From: Amblyomma americanum
Taxonomy: Eukaryota; Arthropoda; Arachnida; Ixodida; Ixodidae
DNA: 64,000 bases
Reading direction: 5' to 3'
Assembly (NCBI RefSeq): GCF_052857255.1
Contig: NC_135507.1
Span: forward strand, 71,435,721 to 71,499,720
Below the pieces are notes generated by a model. The model saw nothing but the letters and a program-made list of their open reading frames with translations. It ran no database searches and was not told where the DNA came from. The position numbers were made by a program, and so were the translations under genes. Positions 10,380 through 22,029 of this stretch are shown piece by piece; the stretch's first letter is position 1, and each line of letters opens with the position of its first letter.

Positions 10380-10890
10380 TCTAACTTGTTTGCTCGTTAC
10401 TTTTGTTCTTTTCAGTCGTTTCCTGAATCTGTCCAAAGAGCCGGGGTAGGTTGATGATTGTTCGCCGTCAGTGGAACCACATAGCGATCGCACTGCATAC
10501 AGCACGACTTTGGTCCATGTGTTTTTTAAATAAAAACATCAGATGTCGAAGGTCGTGCCCGAGGATTGCTTCGACAGCTGGGGCAAAACCATGGGGACCG
10601 CACACGCTGTGTCGTCGCTGCCAAGTGAAGAGGCACAAAACGGCTGTCAACCTTAATAAAGGCCCTTCTCGGGGCCGCCTCAGTGTTTCCTGGCAGATCA
10701 CACGCTTTCCACCCTGTGCACGTGTTCTCATTTCCAATTAAATAGGTCCTTCAAACCCTGCAGAAGGCTTGAATTAAGAACTGCTAATATCAAGATGGTA
10801 CTTGAGAAACAATAGCGGCTACAATAACAAAGATGAAGAGGGGCTGGAGTTACACGCAAATAAAAAAGGTTGGAGGTACCCAGATATGCT
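10380..10890. other. Stretch without recognised gene
   Basis: No domain is visible. An AATAAA near 10654 could serve a plus-strand transcript from the SGNH-like region. The sequence leads into the 5'-truncated LINE that becomes recognisable near 10985. Confidence 0.35.
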
Positions 10891-10984
10891 GAAATGGTTT
10901 TGGGCGGGAGTCCTAGTTATTCTATATAGGACTCAAATAATGCATATTCAGCGTTTATCAAGGTTTTTGTAGAAATATATAAAG

Positions 10985-12890
10985 AACATTAAGCATTCTA
11001 AACGAATAAGAGAACCATGGATCACGCCAGAGCTCAGAAGAATGATAAAGAGCAAAAACAAGTACCATGCCTTTTTAAATAATCGCTCTCTTGAATCTCT
11101 TATTAAAAAAAGCAAGAAATAATCTAAATGCTGAGCTTAAGCGTGTTAAGACTGTGTATCATCAAAAACTGTTCTCTGATGTTAGAATGAAAAATTCAGA
11201 CACTGTGTGGAAAGTTGTAGATAACTTGTTACGTCGCAATACGCAAAATGCGCCAGCTCAACGAATAATCTATAAGGGCTCTGAATTATCCGGTCAAGCT
11301 CTTGCTGGCCATTTAAACAGCAATTTTTTAACCACCCATTTACCTATGATGCATCTACCTGAAGTTCCTTCATCTTGTAGCCCTTTCGAAAGCCTTTTCC
11401 TTGAGCCCACCAATGAGACCTTTATGAATTTGAATAATAGCAAAGCCTTAGATGTTGACAATATTCAGATAAAACCAGTCAAATATGTACTATCATATAT
11501 TGCACCTGTGCTTGCATACATCTTCAATTTGTTAATTGAAACGGGAGTTTACCCGGAATAAATGAAGAAAGCAAGAGTGACAGTTGTGTTTAAAGGGGGA
11601 GATAAAGATGTAGTGTCCAATTATAGACCAATATCTGTGATTCCAGTCTTTTCAAAGGGCTTGGAAAAAGTAATCTTTTCCCGTGTAGTGCACTTTTTTA
11701 ATGCAAAACAAATCCTGTCTGATGCTCAATTTGGCTTCCGAAGGGGAAAGTCGACGGAAACGGCTTTGTTATCACTTAAGGAATGTATCCTGCAAAACAC
11801 TGAAGCAGGTATTCTCACTGTCGGACTCTTCATTGATTTTAGTAAGGCTTTCCATTCCCTAAACCATCAAATTTTAACTCATAAACTTTCTCAAAACGGA
11901 GTTCGTGGAACACCTTTAGACCTCATGAAATCATACCTGCAAAATCGAAAACAATCTGTCTATATCCACAACCATCAGTCTTCTTTTTTGGCGGTACGAA
12001 ATGGTGTGCCTCAAAGCAGCATTCTGGGCCCGATGCTTTTTAACATCTATATAAATGACATTGGTCATATTTATGACAAAGCGAAATTTATTATATACGC
12101 CGATGATAGCAGTTTACTAATCCCTGGTCACGACATAAACAAGTTAATTGAAGAGTGCAACGTAATCCTTACGAAACTAGAGAACTGGTCCTCTTCTAAC
12201 TGCCTACAAATAAACCCTACAAAGACAAAGGTAATGATTTTCCGTGCAAGGTACAAGCCAGTCGAACTACAACGCGCTCCTAAATACGCAGGTCAAGAAA
12301 TTCAAATTGTAGACAGCCACAAAATCCTTGAAGTTACTTTCTCGTCGCATCTCAGGTGGGATCGACATGTGGAAAATATTTGCAAAAAGCTCTCTTCAGT
12401 AGCAGGTGTTCTAACACGATGTCGATGGCTCCTTCCCACTCACGTGAAAATTCAAATTTATCATGCTCTTTTCGGTTCCGTAACTCTGTTTGGGCAACAC
12501 CACAAAAACAAATGTGATAAAAATACAGGTTCTGCAGAAGAAAATGACCCGCTACATTGCAAACCTTCCTTATCTGTCTCTCCAACGCAAACTGCTTTTA
12601 GAAATTATAACATCATTCGTTTTGAACATGTATATGTTTTTCGCATTTTGAGGTTCTTTTACCATTCTTCTGCTTATAGAGATTTCTTAATACGTACTAC
12701 ACATTTAAGGACCGCTTCGAATCGACTCTACACCTGAAATACCGATCTCTGGTATATTCCATATTTTCGAATTAATTATAAACTACAAATGCTTGAACAC
12801 AATTTACCGACCACTCTTAATAAGCACAAAGTTTTGGATAGTGTTAAACCAAGCGAGTTAAAAATGTATTTTGTTAATATATAGCCAGGT
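10985..12890 (+). mobile_element. CR1/Jockey-like LINE, 5'-truncated
   Basis: A plus-strand non-LTR retrotransposon lacks its ORF1 and endonuclease. It begins in the linker after the endonuclease (REPWITPELRRMIKSKNKYH near 11010) and runs through the RT to its C-terminal end near 12885 (SVKPSELKMYFVNI in another frame). No RNase H domain follows, unlike LINEs A-F in this window. A pyrimidine-rich 3' stretch continues to about 13000. Confidence 0.8.
11091..12885 (+). pseudogene. LINE reverse transcriptase (CR1/Jockey-like), broken
   Basis: The frame is open from 11091 to a TAA at 11559 and continues in the same frame from 11562 to 12737. RT motifs occur in order: KKARVTVVFKGGDKDVVSNYRPISV, FGFRRGKSTETALL, FIDFSKAFHSLNH (the usual FD is ID with F before), NGVPQSSILGPMLFNIYIND, and the catalytic YADDSSLL near 12097. 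The in-frame stop sits between the finger region and motif 1. Another frameshift near 12480 disturbs the thumb, and the true C-terminus reads in a different frame to about 12885. The element is inactive in this copy. LINE class is by motif only. Confidence 0.85.
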
Positions 12891-12899
12891 TGCATTTAA

Positions 12900-13755
12900 T
12901 GTTTCTTTGTTGTCTGCCGGTGCCATGTATGCCTATTGAGTGTTTCTTTTCTCTTTATTTTTCTCGGGTCTTCTCTTTGTTTTCATGCGTCTGTAAACTA
13001 TTGTTAGTGAACATACATGCTCACTGTTTTCATTGCAGTTCAAAAATTGAACAAAAAAGTAAAAAAAAATAAAGATAGGGGTGTGGGGAGCAGACAGGGA
13101 AAAGATTGGGAGAGGAAGCAAAAAATAGAAAGAAAAGAAAAAAAAAGGGGGGGGGGAACTATTCTAGTAGGGAAGGACGGGGTAAAAAAAGGAGATGGCG
13201 AAACGAGAGAAAGGGAGAGGAAGACGGTGCCCGCGATATGGGCAGCGCGGCAACCACAGGCGTACGAAAGCAAAACGTGCAAACAAGACACAAACAAAAT
13301 GCGCAAACACAAAGATGGGCGCCGCTGCAGGTGCGTGGCCAAAGAGGCGCCGCTGCGCAAATGACACTGGCAGCGACGAACAGGCCAAACCAGGCGCCTT
13401 TTGGGGGGTCTCACTAATTTCCGGTGAGCCGAGGGCTAGAACGTTAAGGAGTGGGCTACGTTAACGAGCACATGTCTAAGAACTTACGGGGTCCGGGTTT
13501 CACTGAACGGTGCACCCCTCTCCCTGGGCGGGTCGTTGAACCGACTTCGTCGGGAATACTTGGTTGTAGTGCACGTGGGCTGGGCTAGCTGTGTACAAAG
13601 ATTTCAAATTGTCGGAAAAAAGTAAGGAAAGAACGTCAAAGCTTATTAATACTGCACGAGGCAGGATAGTGTAAGTAAGGAGGGGTATGATTGCCTGGGA
13701 TATACACTAGAAGTTATAAAGGGTATATCTGAGTTAGCCAATTAACGAGAGGTGC
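12900..13755. other. LINE 3' flank and purine-rich stretch, no gene
   Basis: The pyrimidine-rich part to 13000 looks like LINE 3'UTR. From 13050 to 13230 the plus strand is strongly purine-rich with an A-tract and a 10-G run at 13149-13158. From 13600 to 13755 lies sequence just downstream of the minus-strand Penelope ORF, probably its 3' untranslated part. Overlapping open frames here are compositional. Confidence 0.4.
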
Positions 13756-13759
13756 AGTA

Positions 13760-14515
13760 TTATTTTGTTTGGAGGTCGTGAATAAAAGAAAGGATACCAG
13801 GCTTTTTGTTAAGACATTCTTGAATAGTATTAAACTTGTGGATAAAATAGAATTCACGTTGTTCACGTTCTCGCCTGTTTTTGAAGCCCCCTTGAATAAT
13901 TGTTACTTTTAGTTGGTCAAATGGGTGTCCTTCTGAGTTTACATGCTTGGATAGGGGAAGATTGGGGAGAGACTTGGTGTGTGCTCGGTGGTTGTTGAAT
14001 CGAATGCGGAATGCAGTGTTTGTCGCTCCAATGTATTGCTGGTTACACACAGTGCATTCAAGAAGGTAAATAATGTTTGATGAGTCGCAGTCAAACTTGC
14101 CGTTGATTGAATGCTGGAAAACTGACCTCGTACTAGTTGCGGAACACGTAGTCTTCATGTGCTTGCAAACTTTGCAGCGATCTTTACTACAGGGCTGGCA
14201 TCCATATTTTGGGGTTTTGTGTTCCTTGGAGTGGACTAGATGGTTCTGAATGTGTTTGGCACGCCTGTAAGTCACGCGGGGTGCGCATGTAAATATTTTC
14301 GATAGTCGTTGACTTTGCTGGAGAATATTAAAGTGGTTATTAAGAATTCTGTTTATGTTCGGTGCGTTACTGTTAAATGTGAGAATAAGGTTTGTAGTGT
14401 AATCATTTCGGTTATCTCTTCGGCGCCCCTGGAGTATTAGACTACGGTTCAGATTTGAAGGTCTGCTTATGGCGTCATCAATAAAAGAACGTGGATAGCG
14501 CTGCGTTAAGAGCAC
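13760..14515 (-). pseudogene. Penelope-like element, C-terminal half with GIY-YIG endonuclease
   Basis: A single 251-codon frame carries the linker after the RT and the whole endonuclease. The start is RYPRSFIDDAI and TNLILTFNSNAPNINRIL, typical of the Penelope connection region. A cysteine-rich patch follows (GCQPCSKDRCKVCKHM), then the GIY-YIG core SNIIYLLECTVCNQQYIGAT, FRIRFNNHRAH, and the C-terminal REREQREFYFIHKFNT. The RT palm is absent, so the copy is 5'-truncated near 14515. The frame is intact, unlike the copies at 5.1 and 19.2 kb, but without RT it cannot move itself. Start codon choice is arbitrary because the 5' part is lost. Confidence 0.85.
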
Positions 14516-14519
14516 GTAA

Positions 14520-16030
14520 ACATTTTTTAATGCTTTTTATACGTATATGTAAACGTTTTTTTTGCTTGAAGTGCGTTTGTCGTGTACTGCCATTTCAGAG
14601 GCGCTTGGGCCCAGTCAAGCTGCTTTTTAGCAGCTTTTAGCCCTTGCATCTCTGTAGTATGTAACTTGCATTTTGTAAAAATGTAATGAAATTGCATTTG
14701 GAAGAGAAAGACAAGGTTTCATTTTGCAGTGTAAGCTTGCGTCTCTAGAATAAACAGAGAACGTTGCCTCACACCGCTTGGGCCTGTCTTTTGACCCCTA
14801 GTTCACCGCAGGGAAAAAAAGGACCTCTCTAGGAAACTATTTGTGGGATCTTTCCTCTGCTTCAGGAAGGGAGGGGGAGGGGAAGTTGGTTGATGGCCTC
14901 CCCTTTGTCGGGTTCGCCGCGACACGCGACGCACGACGGACAAGACGATGAAAGGAAGCGGGGAAAGCTGCCTTTCCGAAATTAACCGTGACTTGCAGGT
15001 GCCTATAGCTGTGTTTGGATTCCAGGGAAGTAGCAGCCGACCTCTGAATCCTCCTCGCCCATTCCCACGGGGCTCCGCGTGCCATGTCGCCATGTGCGGT
15101 GAAAAGAGCAGTGTGCAGAGTTTAAATTAAACAAGTATGAAGCTATACAATGAAGCCAATTACAGACAGCTAGAGGAATTTCAAGAGCATGCTGTGTGAT
15201 GCTAGTTATCTCAGTGAAAACTAATGCAGCCAACTATTATTTCGTATTTTTTTTTACCCAACAGACATGAAAGGTCTGAAGATGAATTAGTACCAAACAC
15301 ATCGGTACATCAGTTGTAATGCCTGAAAAAAGTTGTACCAACATGTAGATGCCCATGTCGTGATAATCAGGAATACTGAAGAATTAAGGAAAATTAAAAC
15401 ATTTTTTTTGTTCGGGCTCACACACTTGCTACAAACATCTTTATACGTAGCAATTTAAATGACTCTGTAGGATGCTTTTTGGGTAAAAAGTACAGTATGG
15501 CAGAAAGGAGTCTTTAGGAAATGCACTGTGTAGAAATAGCCATACCAATTTCATCTCATCGTTCGATAAATATAACAAATACCGTGCAAAGAAGCTTGCT
15601 GCATAGTATAGTTGCAAGTTACTGGTTGCAGATCGCTCTGCAGTCACTGAACTGTGATTGTGTATGTACTGCATGACAGTGCGGGGATAGCAAAGCATGC
15701 AGTTCAACCAACAAAGAGATACTTGTTCATATCGTTTACCACACATATAAACAACATCAATGAAACAGGATGCTATGTGTAACTTTTTGACATGTTCCTT
15801 TTTGGCAGCCTCTAAAAATGTTTCCGCCGAAATGAGCTGGCTTGTTTTGCAGCAATATAACCAGGGGACTGCTGTAAATTGCCACATTTTCAAATTGTAT
15901 GAAAATCATTGCATGTGAGGGGTCACAAACCTATCCTGTTTCTTGAAGGTCCCGTTGCTTTGTTGGCAATGCTTGTACAACCATTGCCAGCTTTCCGCAT
16001 TCATGTGCACAGGGTATGTCCATTACGTGC
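14520..16030. other. Stretch without recognised gene
   Basis: An AATAAA at 14749 on the plus strand stands out. A 150-codon minus frame at 15441-15893 has no recognisable motif, lies in AT-rich sequence and has no splice context I could support. No mobile-element domain is visible. Confidence 0.35.
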
Positions 16031-16039
16031 ATGCCTTTC

Positions 16040-17380
16040 CACCTAGTAATGGCTTACATTCCAAACAGACAAAAAACACATAGAGCACAAGTACAGATAG
16101 TATTTGTAGTCCACATTCTTCTTATTCACCTCAGTAAATATGGCACATACCCACGCGGGGGGATTGGCCAAGGTACAGTGGAGATTTGCCAATGAAGTAT
16201 TTGCACGGGAAAAAAGACGTGAGGCGGCGGCGTAGAAGACTGAATCAAGATAAAGATAGGAAAATTCAATTAAATTTAAGAAATATGAATTACCAGGAAT
16301 AGAACCAAGCATTTCGGACATGAGACAGAATTTTGTATACAGCTAACAAGGTAACCGATCAGTTGCACTTATGTAATCATGAAGGTAGCCACAAACACTG
16401 CTTAACGGGAATTCCTTGGCGCTCGCACCGAACGAGAGAAGAACTGGAAGAGACTGGAAGAGGGACCTCCAAATACTGATTTCCTTGAACAACCGCCGGC
16501 AAGAGAGGAGAAAATGGTCTAATGTTTCAACTTGCCCACATGAGACACAAACGTTTGTCGCAGGGAACCCGTATCTGCGTAAGTACAAATTTAAGGGATT
16601 CTGCATCGCAGAAGCGTCATTGACACCTCAAAACGTCTTGATTTACACCACCGGACATCCCATGGGTACTTTAAGTGGTGAAAATCCACGGTATTGAGCA
16701 ACGGATCACTCAAGCTGGCTGAAATATGTTGGAACCACTGGAAACGTGAAGTTTCCAACAGAATGAGGTGAGGGACGGGATAGATTAAGATTACAGGAGC
16801 GCTGAGAGCTGACCTTGCCAATAAATCAGCCACCTCGTTAAAATAGACACCCGAATGCCTGCAGGTACCCGGACAAAGCGGATCTCACGCACTGTGCACG
16901 GAACAAAAAACCTAAGCGGCCGATTCAATAAAGATTTTCCGGAGTTTTGGAGAGAGCCTAAAACTGAAAGGCAGTCTGCAAGAATAAGAACCCGTGCTAC
17001 ATGTCTGGGAATTTTGAGAAGAACCAAACCAATAGCCAAAAACTCTACGAAGAATTTAGAAGTATAATCAGGGATACGAACGGAATAGCTCCAAGCCAGA
17101 TCCTGCGAATATATCCCAATCGCCGCCTTCTGACAGCTGCCGGAGGCATCAGTGGAGACAACATATGATGAGGAAAATTGTGTAGGTGTTCAGAAAGAAG
17201 GCCATTTATGATATCTGCGGGCATATGTTTCGCATGGAACGGGTAAATATGGTCGTAATAGAAGACGGGGTCAGCCTGCGTATCAGCAACTCGTTGCAAG
17301 GAGATCAGATCAACCTGAAGCGGAGCTTGCGTGAACCTAACTTGCGCAAGCTGATAGCCTGGCCAATGTTGCTCTTGTTG
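16040..17380 (-). mobile_element. I-like LINE 3' fragment (RNase H and zinc-knuckle tail)
   Basis: Minus-strand remains of the same LINE family as LINE D (46.4-53.0 kb). From right to left: degenerate RNase H (IYSQDLAWSYSVRIPDYTSKFFVEFLAI near 17000-17120), then the C-terminal tail with a CxxC..H..C cluster (VCVSCGQVETLDHFLLSCRR at 16500-16560). The 3'UTR ends near 16130 with GGATTGGCCAAG, a string also found at the LINE D 3' end (46480). Multiple frameshifts make it dead. A short similar 3'-end string recurs at 17397-17430, so a second tiny fragment may abut it. Confidence 0.75.
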
Positions 17381-17797
17381 TTAGCCTATCAAAAGATCGC
17401 ACATACCCACACTGGGCGATCGGCGAAGAATCCGGTGGCTATTCATCTGTACTCAATTAACAAAAAAGAAAACCACGCGGGAACGCAACACTGGCGGATG
17501 TGCTGAATTTCAGGAACAAACCATGCAACAAGTAACAAAATATTCCTAAATCAGATTTTATATTGCATAATGAACAATGACTGTACCAAAGCAATGAGAC
17601 ATAAGTGAAGCATTTCATTCCTTTCGTGACATAAACGAGTTATGAGGTTTCTTGAACAATTAAAAAAGTGATTTTTCATGGCAGCCAGCATGGGTCATTT
17701 CAAGTTATAGCTCAAGATTACAATCACATCTGATATAGATGACACGCATGCTATGAAAGCAAGATAATTTTTTTTTCCTTTTTTATGAGAAATGCAC

Positions 17798-18259
17798 AGG
17801 CAGTTTCAAGGCTTGCTTCACAATTTAATTTCTGGCGTATACACAAAGGCATGTCTATAAATTATTCGTGCGTTGCACCAGAACCAACACTACTTAAGTT
17901 GGTAAATCATGTTCATTACCTGGGTGTCATTAATAGCAAACATGATAATGCTGCTAATGTTATAGACGAAGAAACAGCGGTTTTATGAAGACGTTAAGTA
18001 ATACGTGATACTGTTGTGTCCATCAGCTAGGCAGTTTCAAGGCTTGCTTCACAATTTAATTTCTGGCGTATACACAAAGGCATGTCTATAAATTATTCGT
18101 GCGTTACACCAGAACCAACACTACTTAAGTTGGTAAATCATGTACATTACCTGGGTGTCATTAATAGCAAACATATGCTAATGCTGCTAATGTTATAGAC
18201 GAACAAACAGTGGTTTTATGAAGACGTTAAGCAATAAATGATACTGTTGTGTCCATCAG
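17798..18259 (+). repeat. 231-bp tandem duplication
   Basis: GGCAGTTTCAAGGCTTGCTT starts at 17799 and again at 18030, and both units run through to GTGTCCATCAG (ending 18026 and 18259). The two copies differ at only a handful of positions, so the duplication is recent. Unit 1 contains HYLGVINSK-like codons in one frame, reminiscent of the YLG motif after LINE RT domains, but this is too short to assign. Confidence 0.85.
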
Positions 18260-19130
18260 GTAATGAACTGTGCGGCAGTTTCAGTTTCTCTTCTCTTATT
18301 TTCAAATTCAATTCTCTTTCAGTTTCTCTTCTTCAGAGTTTCAGTTTCAGTCACATGCATGTTGCTTGACACCGCGTATACGTGACGCAGGAAAAGTAGA
18401 GGGGGGGGGGGGTCGGAGGAACCTTGGCGTCAGTATGACATCGCTCGCTCCGGTGTGTCGTTCGACCTTGCATCTACAATACAACAACGTGCCGACGAGG
18501 TAAATCTTTACTATGAGTTTCACGGGATCTTACGCCCCCTCGTACATTCCTGAAAACCCCGGATCAGCCACCAATACCATGGAACCAGTGGAAGGCACTG
18601 TTTTCTACCTACTTAGAGGCATCTGGCGCCTGAGTTTCCTGCATCCCGGCGCAAAGCTATAGATGCTTCTGCAATCGCGCGGCGTCGGAGGTCAGCGTCG
18701 TTCCGGAACGCCTCCCGCCACGAGCGCAATTTTAAAACGAAGGAGACCTCAATTAAGTGAGGTTACGAAACGCGAAGATGCGTCGAAGGTGCCTCCGCCC
18801 GCCTTCCGTCGCGGAGACAAAAAGAGGGCTCCTTCCTAAAAACAGAGAGAGAGAGAGTAACAGAAAGAAAATGGGGAACGAAGGCGCGAAATCGCCTAAG
18901 TATGCGTTATTGCTATGGGTTACTGCCCTATATGGAGCATCACGCTCTATTATCTGCAAAGCAGGAAAAAATAAATAAATAAATAATATATATAAAAAAT
19001 ATAAAAAGTTGAGGGGGGGAATAGGCAATATGCTTTGCTCTCATAACTGTTTTCTCTGGTCATGAGAAAGAAAGACTGGCATGGGGAGGAGAAGGGCGGC
19101 ATGTGGAAGCAAGCACGCAAATTGGCATGA
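18260..19130. other. Stretch without recognised gene
   Basis: It holds a run of TTTCAGTTTC-type repeats (18280-18350), an 11-base G run near 18403, and a GC-rich part to 18850. Short AAAT/ATAT tracts occur at 18970-19000. No gene or mobile-element domain is seen. Confidence 0.35.
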
Positions 19131-19177
19131 CCTCAGACGATGCAGTCCGGGTGCTGTGAATTTCAGTAGGGCTAAGA

Positions 19178-20591
19178 CTATGATCTCTGAAGTGTGGAGA
19201 GAGTACCAGGGTTTTCATTTATACCGGCCTGCACAGTATTAAACTGATATATAAAGTATGACTCTTGTTGCTCACGCTCACGGGCATTTTGGAAGCCGCT
19301 CTGTAGCAGCGTAACTTTTAGTTTGTGGAACTCGTGACCTTCCTGGGAAAGATGTTTCGACAGGGGGAGGAGAGAAAGAGATCTCGTGTGCGCGCGGTGG
19401 TTGTTGAATCTAATTCGGAAGGAATTCTCGGTTTGGCCAATGTACTGCATCTGACAATCGCCACACTCGAGCATGCATACTACGTTACTACTGTCACAGT
19501 TCAAGTTTTCACGGATGGAGTGTTTGAAGTTAGAGTATGTGCTTTGAGCTAGTGTTGTTGTCCGCATGTGCTGACAAACTTGACAGCGATTCTTCCTGCA
19601 AGGTAGGCAAACCACAGGGTTTTACTTATTGACAGTAGAGTGAACTACATAATTCTGCATGTTTTTTGGTAGTCTGTAGGTAACCTGTAGAACTGTTGGA
19701 AAAATTTTTGACAGTCGATCGTTTTGTTGGATTATGTTGAAATGTTTTTTTTAGAGTTTTGTTGGCATTAGGAAGGTTTTTTGCGAAGGTTAAGACGAGA
19801 TTAGAGCGGTGTTCATTTGCGGTTGCTAATGGGGGATCCCCAAACATTTCATTACGATTTGCTGCTTCCGCTTTCGTAACGGCATCATCAATAATGGAGG
19901 CCGGATAGCATTGGTCCCTCAGAACCTCCCGCATACGGCTAGAATTTTTTTCGAAGTATTCTGGTCGTGAGCAGATCCGTTTGAATCTGATGGCTTGGGA
20001 ATATGGAATTGAAGTTTTGCAGTGGCGTGGGTGGCAGCTCTTCTAATGAAGGTACTGTTGCCTATCCGTGGGCTTTCTATAGACACTGGTGATTAAGGTA
20101 CCCTTCTCCATTCGAATTGAGACGTCCAAGAAATTACTTTGACTGGTGGAGTAAGGGTGTGTGAAACAGATGTTTGGATGTACGTTGTTAAATGCTGAAA
20201 TAAACTGGATGAATTGGTCCTCTGTTTTCGTCCATACCATGAATATGTTGTCTAGGAAGCGTTTGTAAAAAGCCGTTTTTGTTGGGTATGAGCGGATAAC
20301 CTCCGATTCAATGCTATGCATATATATGTTGGCATAGTTTGGGGCCATTTTCGTTCCCATAGCGGTACCACTCGTTTGTAGGTAAAAGGAGTTGTTGAAT
20401 TCAAAAAAGTGGAGCTTGAGGACCAGATCAGTAAGTGCAGCGATGGTACTTTGGCTAGGAGCATCATCGTTTTTGTGTTTTCCATAGGATGCGACCAGAA
20501 TCGGATGCCATCATCATGCGGTATGTTTGTGTACAGAGACACTACATCAAGGGTAACTAAATATATATATGCAAAGTTGAGAGACGCTTCA
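19178..20591 (-). pseudogene. Penelope-like RT and GIY-YIG endonuclease, broken
   Basis: This is a longer Penelope copy on the minus strand. From 20591 downward: SLYTNIPHDDGI (RT), after a frame change GTKMAPNYANIYM, then the catalytic region reading KRFLDNIFMVW near 20255. The second catalytic Asp of the usual LDD is Asn here. FLDVSI and TSVYRKPTDRQQY follow (20060-20130). After stops comes the linker (NLVLTFAKNLPNANKTLKK, 19740-19800) and an intact GIY-YIG stretch in 19178-19615 (SSNVVCMLECGDCQMQYIGQT, FRIRFNNHRAHT, REREQQESYFIYQFNT). Frameshifts and the lost catalytic Asp make this copy dead. Confidence 0.85.
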
Positions 20592-21285
20592 TTTAGACAG
20601 ATTTATTTGGAGTCGACATTTCGGACAGAGCCTGTCCTTCCTCAAGACTGAAGTTACAGCGATCTTCCTCCCGTTCTTGAGGAGTTGTAATTGGCACACA
20701 TGTCCGCCACATGAAAATAGCACCAAGCAATCGGGTGCTGGAAAGAAGCTGGACAGAAAAGAAAAATACTAGAAAAGGGAGAAAGAGTAATAAATAGAAA
20801 AAGAATATGCGCTGTCGCACCCTGTCCACCGAAAAGCCGCTGGGAGCGTGCAGAAAAAAAAGAGAAAGAATTAAAGGAAAACGAGGAGCGGGAGGAGAGA
20901 ATGGTCGCCCCTCAAGGCAGAGTGGCGGCGAGTACAGAAACAGACGGTGGCGGATTCGCGGAGATGCGTGTACTCGCGTGCCCCTGGCCAAAACTAGTAA
21001 AAAAATAAACAGAATAAAGCGCAGACATGGCAGGACACTTCCCTGGAGCCTCTTCGGCAGGAATAGTCAATGTGGAATCAGCGGCGCAGTTTGCTTAAGT
21101 AGAGACGTGCACTGTGCATGCAAACACAAAAATAAAAAAGGCGACAAAACATCCGAGTTCGGGAAAGTGTCGCGGGGTGGGGGGGGGGAGGCGGGGGGTA
21201 AACGTGAATGGCGGGAGCATTTAGGCAAGGGTTCTTCAACTGCACCCCGCTCGGCAAAGTGGTCGAACTGGGTGGGGTGGAGGTA
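19178..21285 (-). mobile_element. Penelope-like element with upstream segment
   Basis: The element includes the ORF remnants (19178-20591) and upstream sequence. Near 20620 is TTTCGGACAGAGCCTGTCC, a motif I associate with Penelope pLTRs. The segment 20757-21195 is homologous to 6506-6950 of the copy at 5-7 kb, and 21200-21285 matches the 3' end of an element (compare 6953-7035). The order in element sense is therefore 3' end, segment, ORF, as expected for tandem or pLTR-bounded copies. It breaks off where the promoter-like repeat at 21292 begins. Confidence 0.8.
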
Positions 21286-21291
21286 AAGATG

Positions 21292-21660
21292 CGCTTCTTT
21301 GTCCCGTGCACGCTGTCACAAACGCGGGGAATTCTGAGAAAACTCTAGGGAAAATGTGTCTGTCACCAACCGGACATGACGTCATTAAAAGTCACGTGAC
21401 CATGACGTTAGAGGCGTGACGTCACTTTTTTTGGACCAATCAGCGTTTCCAGCCTACCGACCCGCAATCGCTTGTCCGCGGGCACGCAGCCGAGCGTGAC
21501 GTCACGCGGATGAGCAGTTGTGCGCATGCGCTGATACCATGGTAACCAGAGAGACCCTACCGCTGAGCCACGTTCTTCGTCGCCGCCTCGCTGCACGACG
21601 CTCTGTCACCCGACGCGCGCGTCGCATGCAGAGTATTGCGTATAAAAGGCGGATATGTAA
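21292..21660. promoter_or_regulatory. Second copy of CRE/CCAAT promoter segment, then a TATA-bearing stretch
   Basis: 21292-21460 aligns with 8665-8860 upstream of the MULE-derived gene. It includes GGAATTC..GAGAAAA, CTAGGGAAAATRTGTCT, ACCGGACA.GACGTCATT, and the CCAAT string at 21436-21454. No zinc-finger exon follows on the left because the Penelope element abuts. To the right the sequence is unrelated to the 8.9-kb locus but has another TGACGTCAC near 21496 and TATAAAA at about 21641. This is either an orphaned promoter of a lost gene copy or a terminal piece of a MULE family. Confidence 0.5.
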
Positions 21661-21784
21661 TGGGCGTCTGTACCACGACGTTTGACATGCATGCAGAGAA
21701 GGAGACCCTGCCGCTGCTAAACGGCGGTATAGGCAAGAGAAGATTAACTCTTCCGATCCTGAGGCTGTCGCCTGGTTCTTGGCT

Positions 21785-22025
21785 ACTCAACATAGAAAGA
21801 GAGAGAGAAAAAAACTTTATTGTTGGAGAGGAAGTCGAGGCACGCCCCTGGGTCTCCGAACGACCCCACTGCAGTCAAGTGTTTATGTCCCTAAGGTCCA
21901 TAACACTGGCAGCCCGGCCGGTGGCGATAGTCTGCACGGCCGGGTCCTCCGAGCGCAGCAGGGTCTCCCAGTCCTCCCAGGTCTTGAGGTCCTCTAGGCC
22001 GCGCGGGGGAGGGTGCGCCGGGCAA
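21785..22025 (-). mobile_element. LINE E-type 3' end
   Basis: About 220 bases are nearly identical to 51165-51385. On the minus strand they encode the last residues of a LINE ORF2 (WEDWETLLRSEDPAVQT-like, degenerate here), the 3'UTR, an AATAAAG signal and a (TC)n tail. Copies of this type end as AATAAAGTTT plus short repeats throughout the window. The fragment is extremely 5'-truncated. Confidence 0.8.
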
Positions 22026-22029
22026 ACAG

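Noticed and set aside
13017..13417. Overlapping Lys/Arg- and Ser/Leu-rich frames on both strands
   Set aside because: They follow a purine-rich tract and are compositional.
15441..15893. 150-codon minus-strand frame
   Set aside because: AT-rich, Cys/Tyr/Leu-heavy by composition, no motif, no splice or promoter context.
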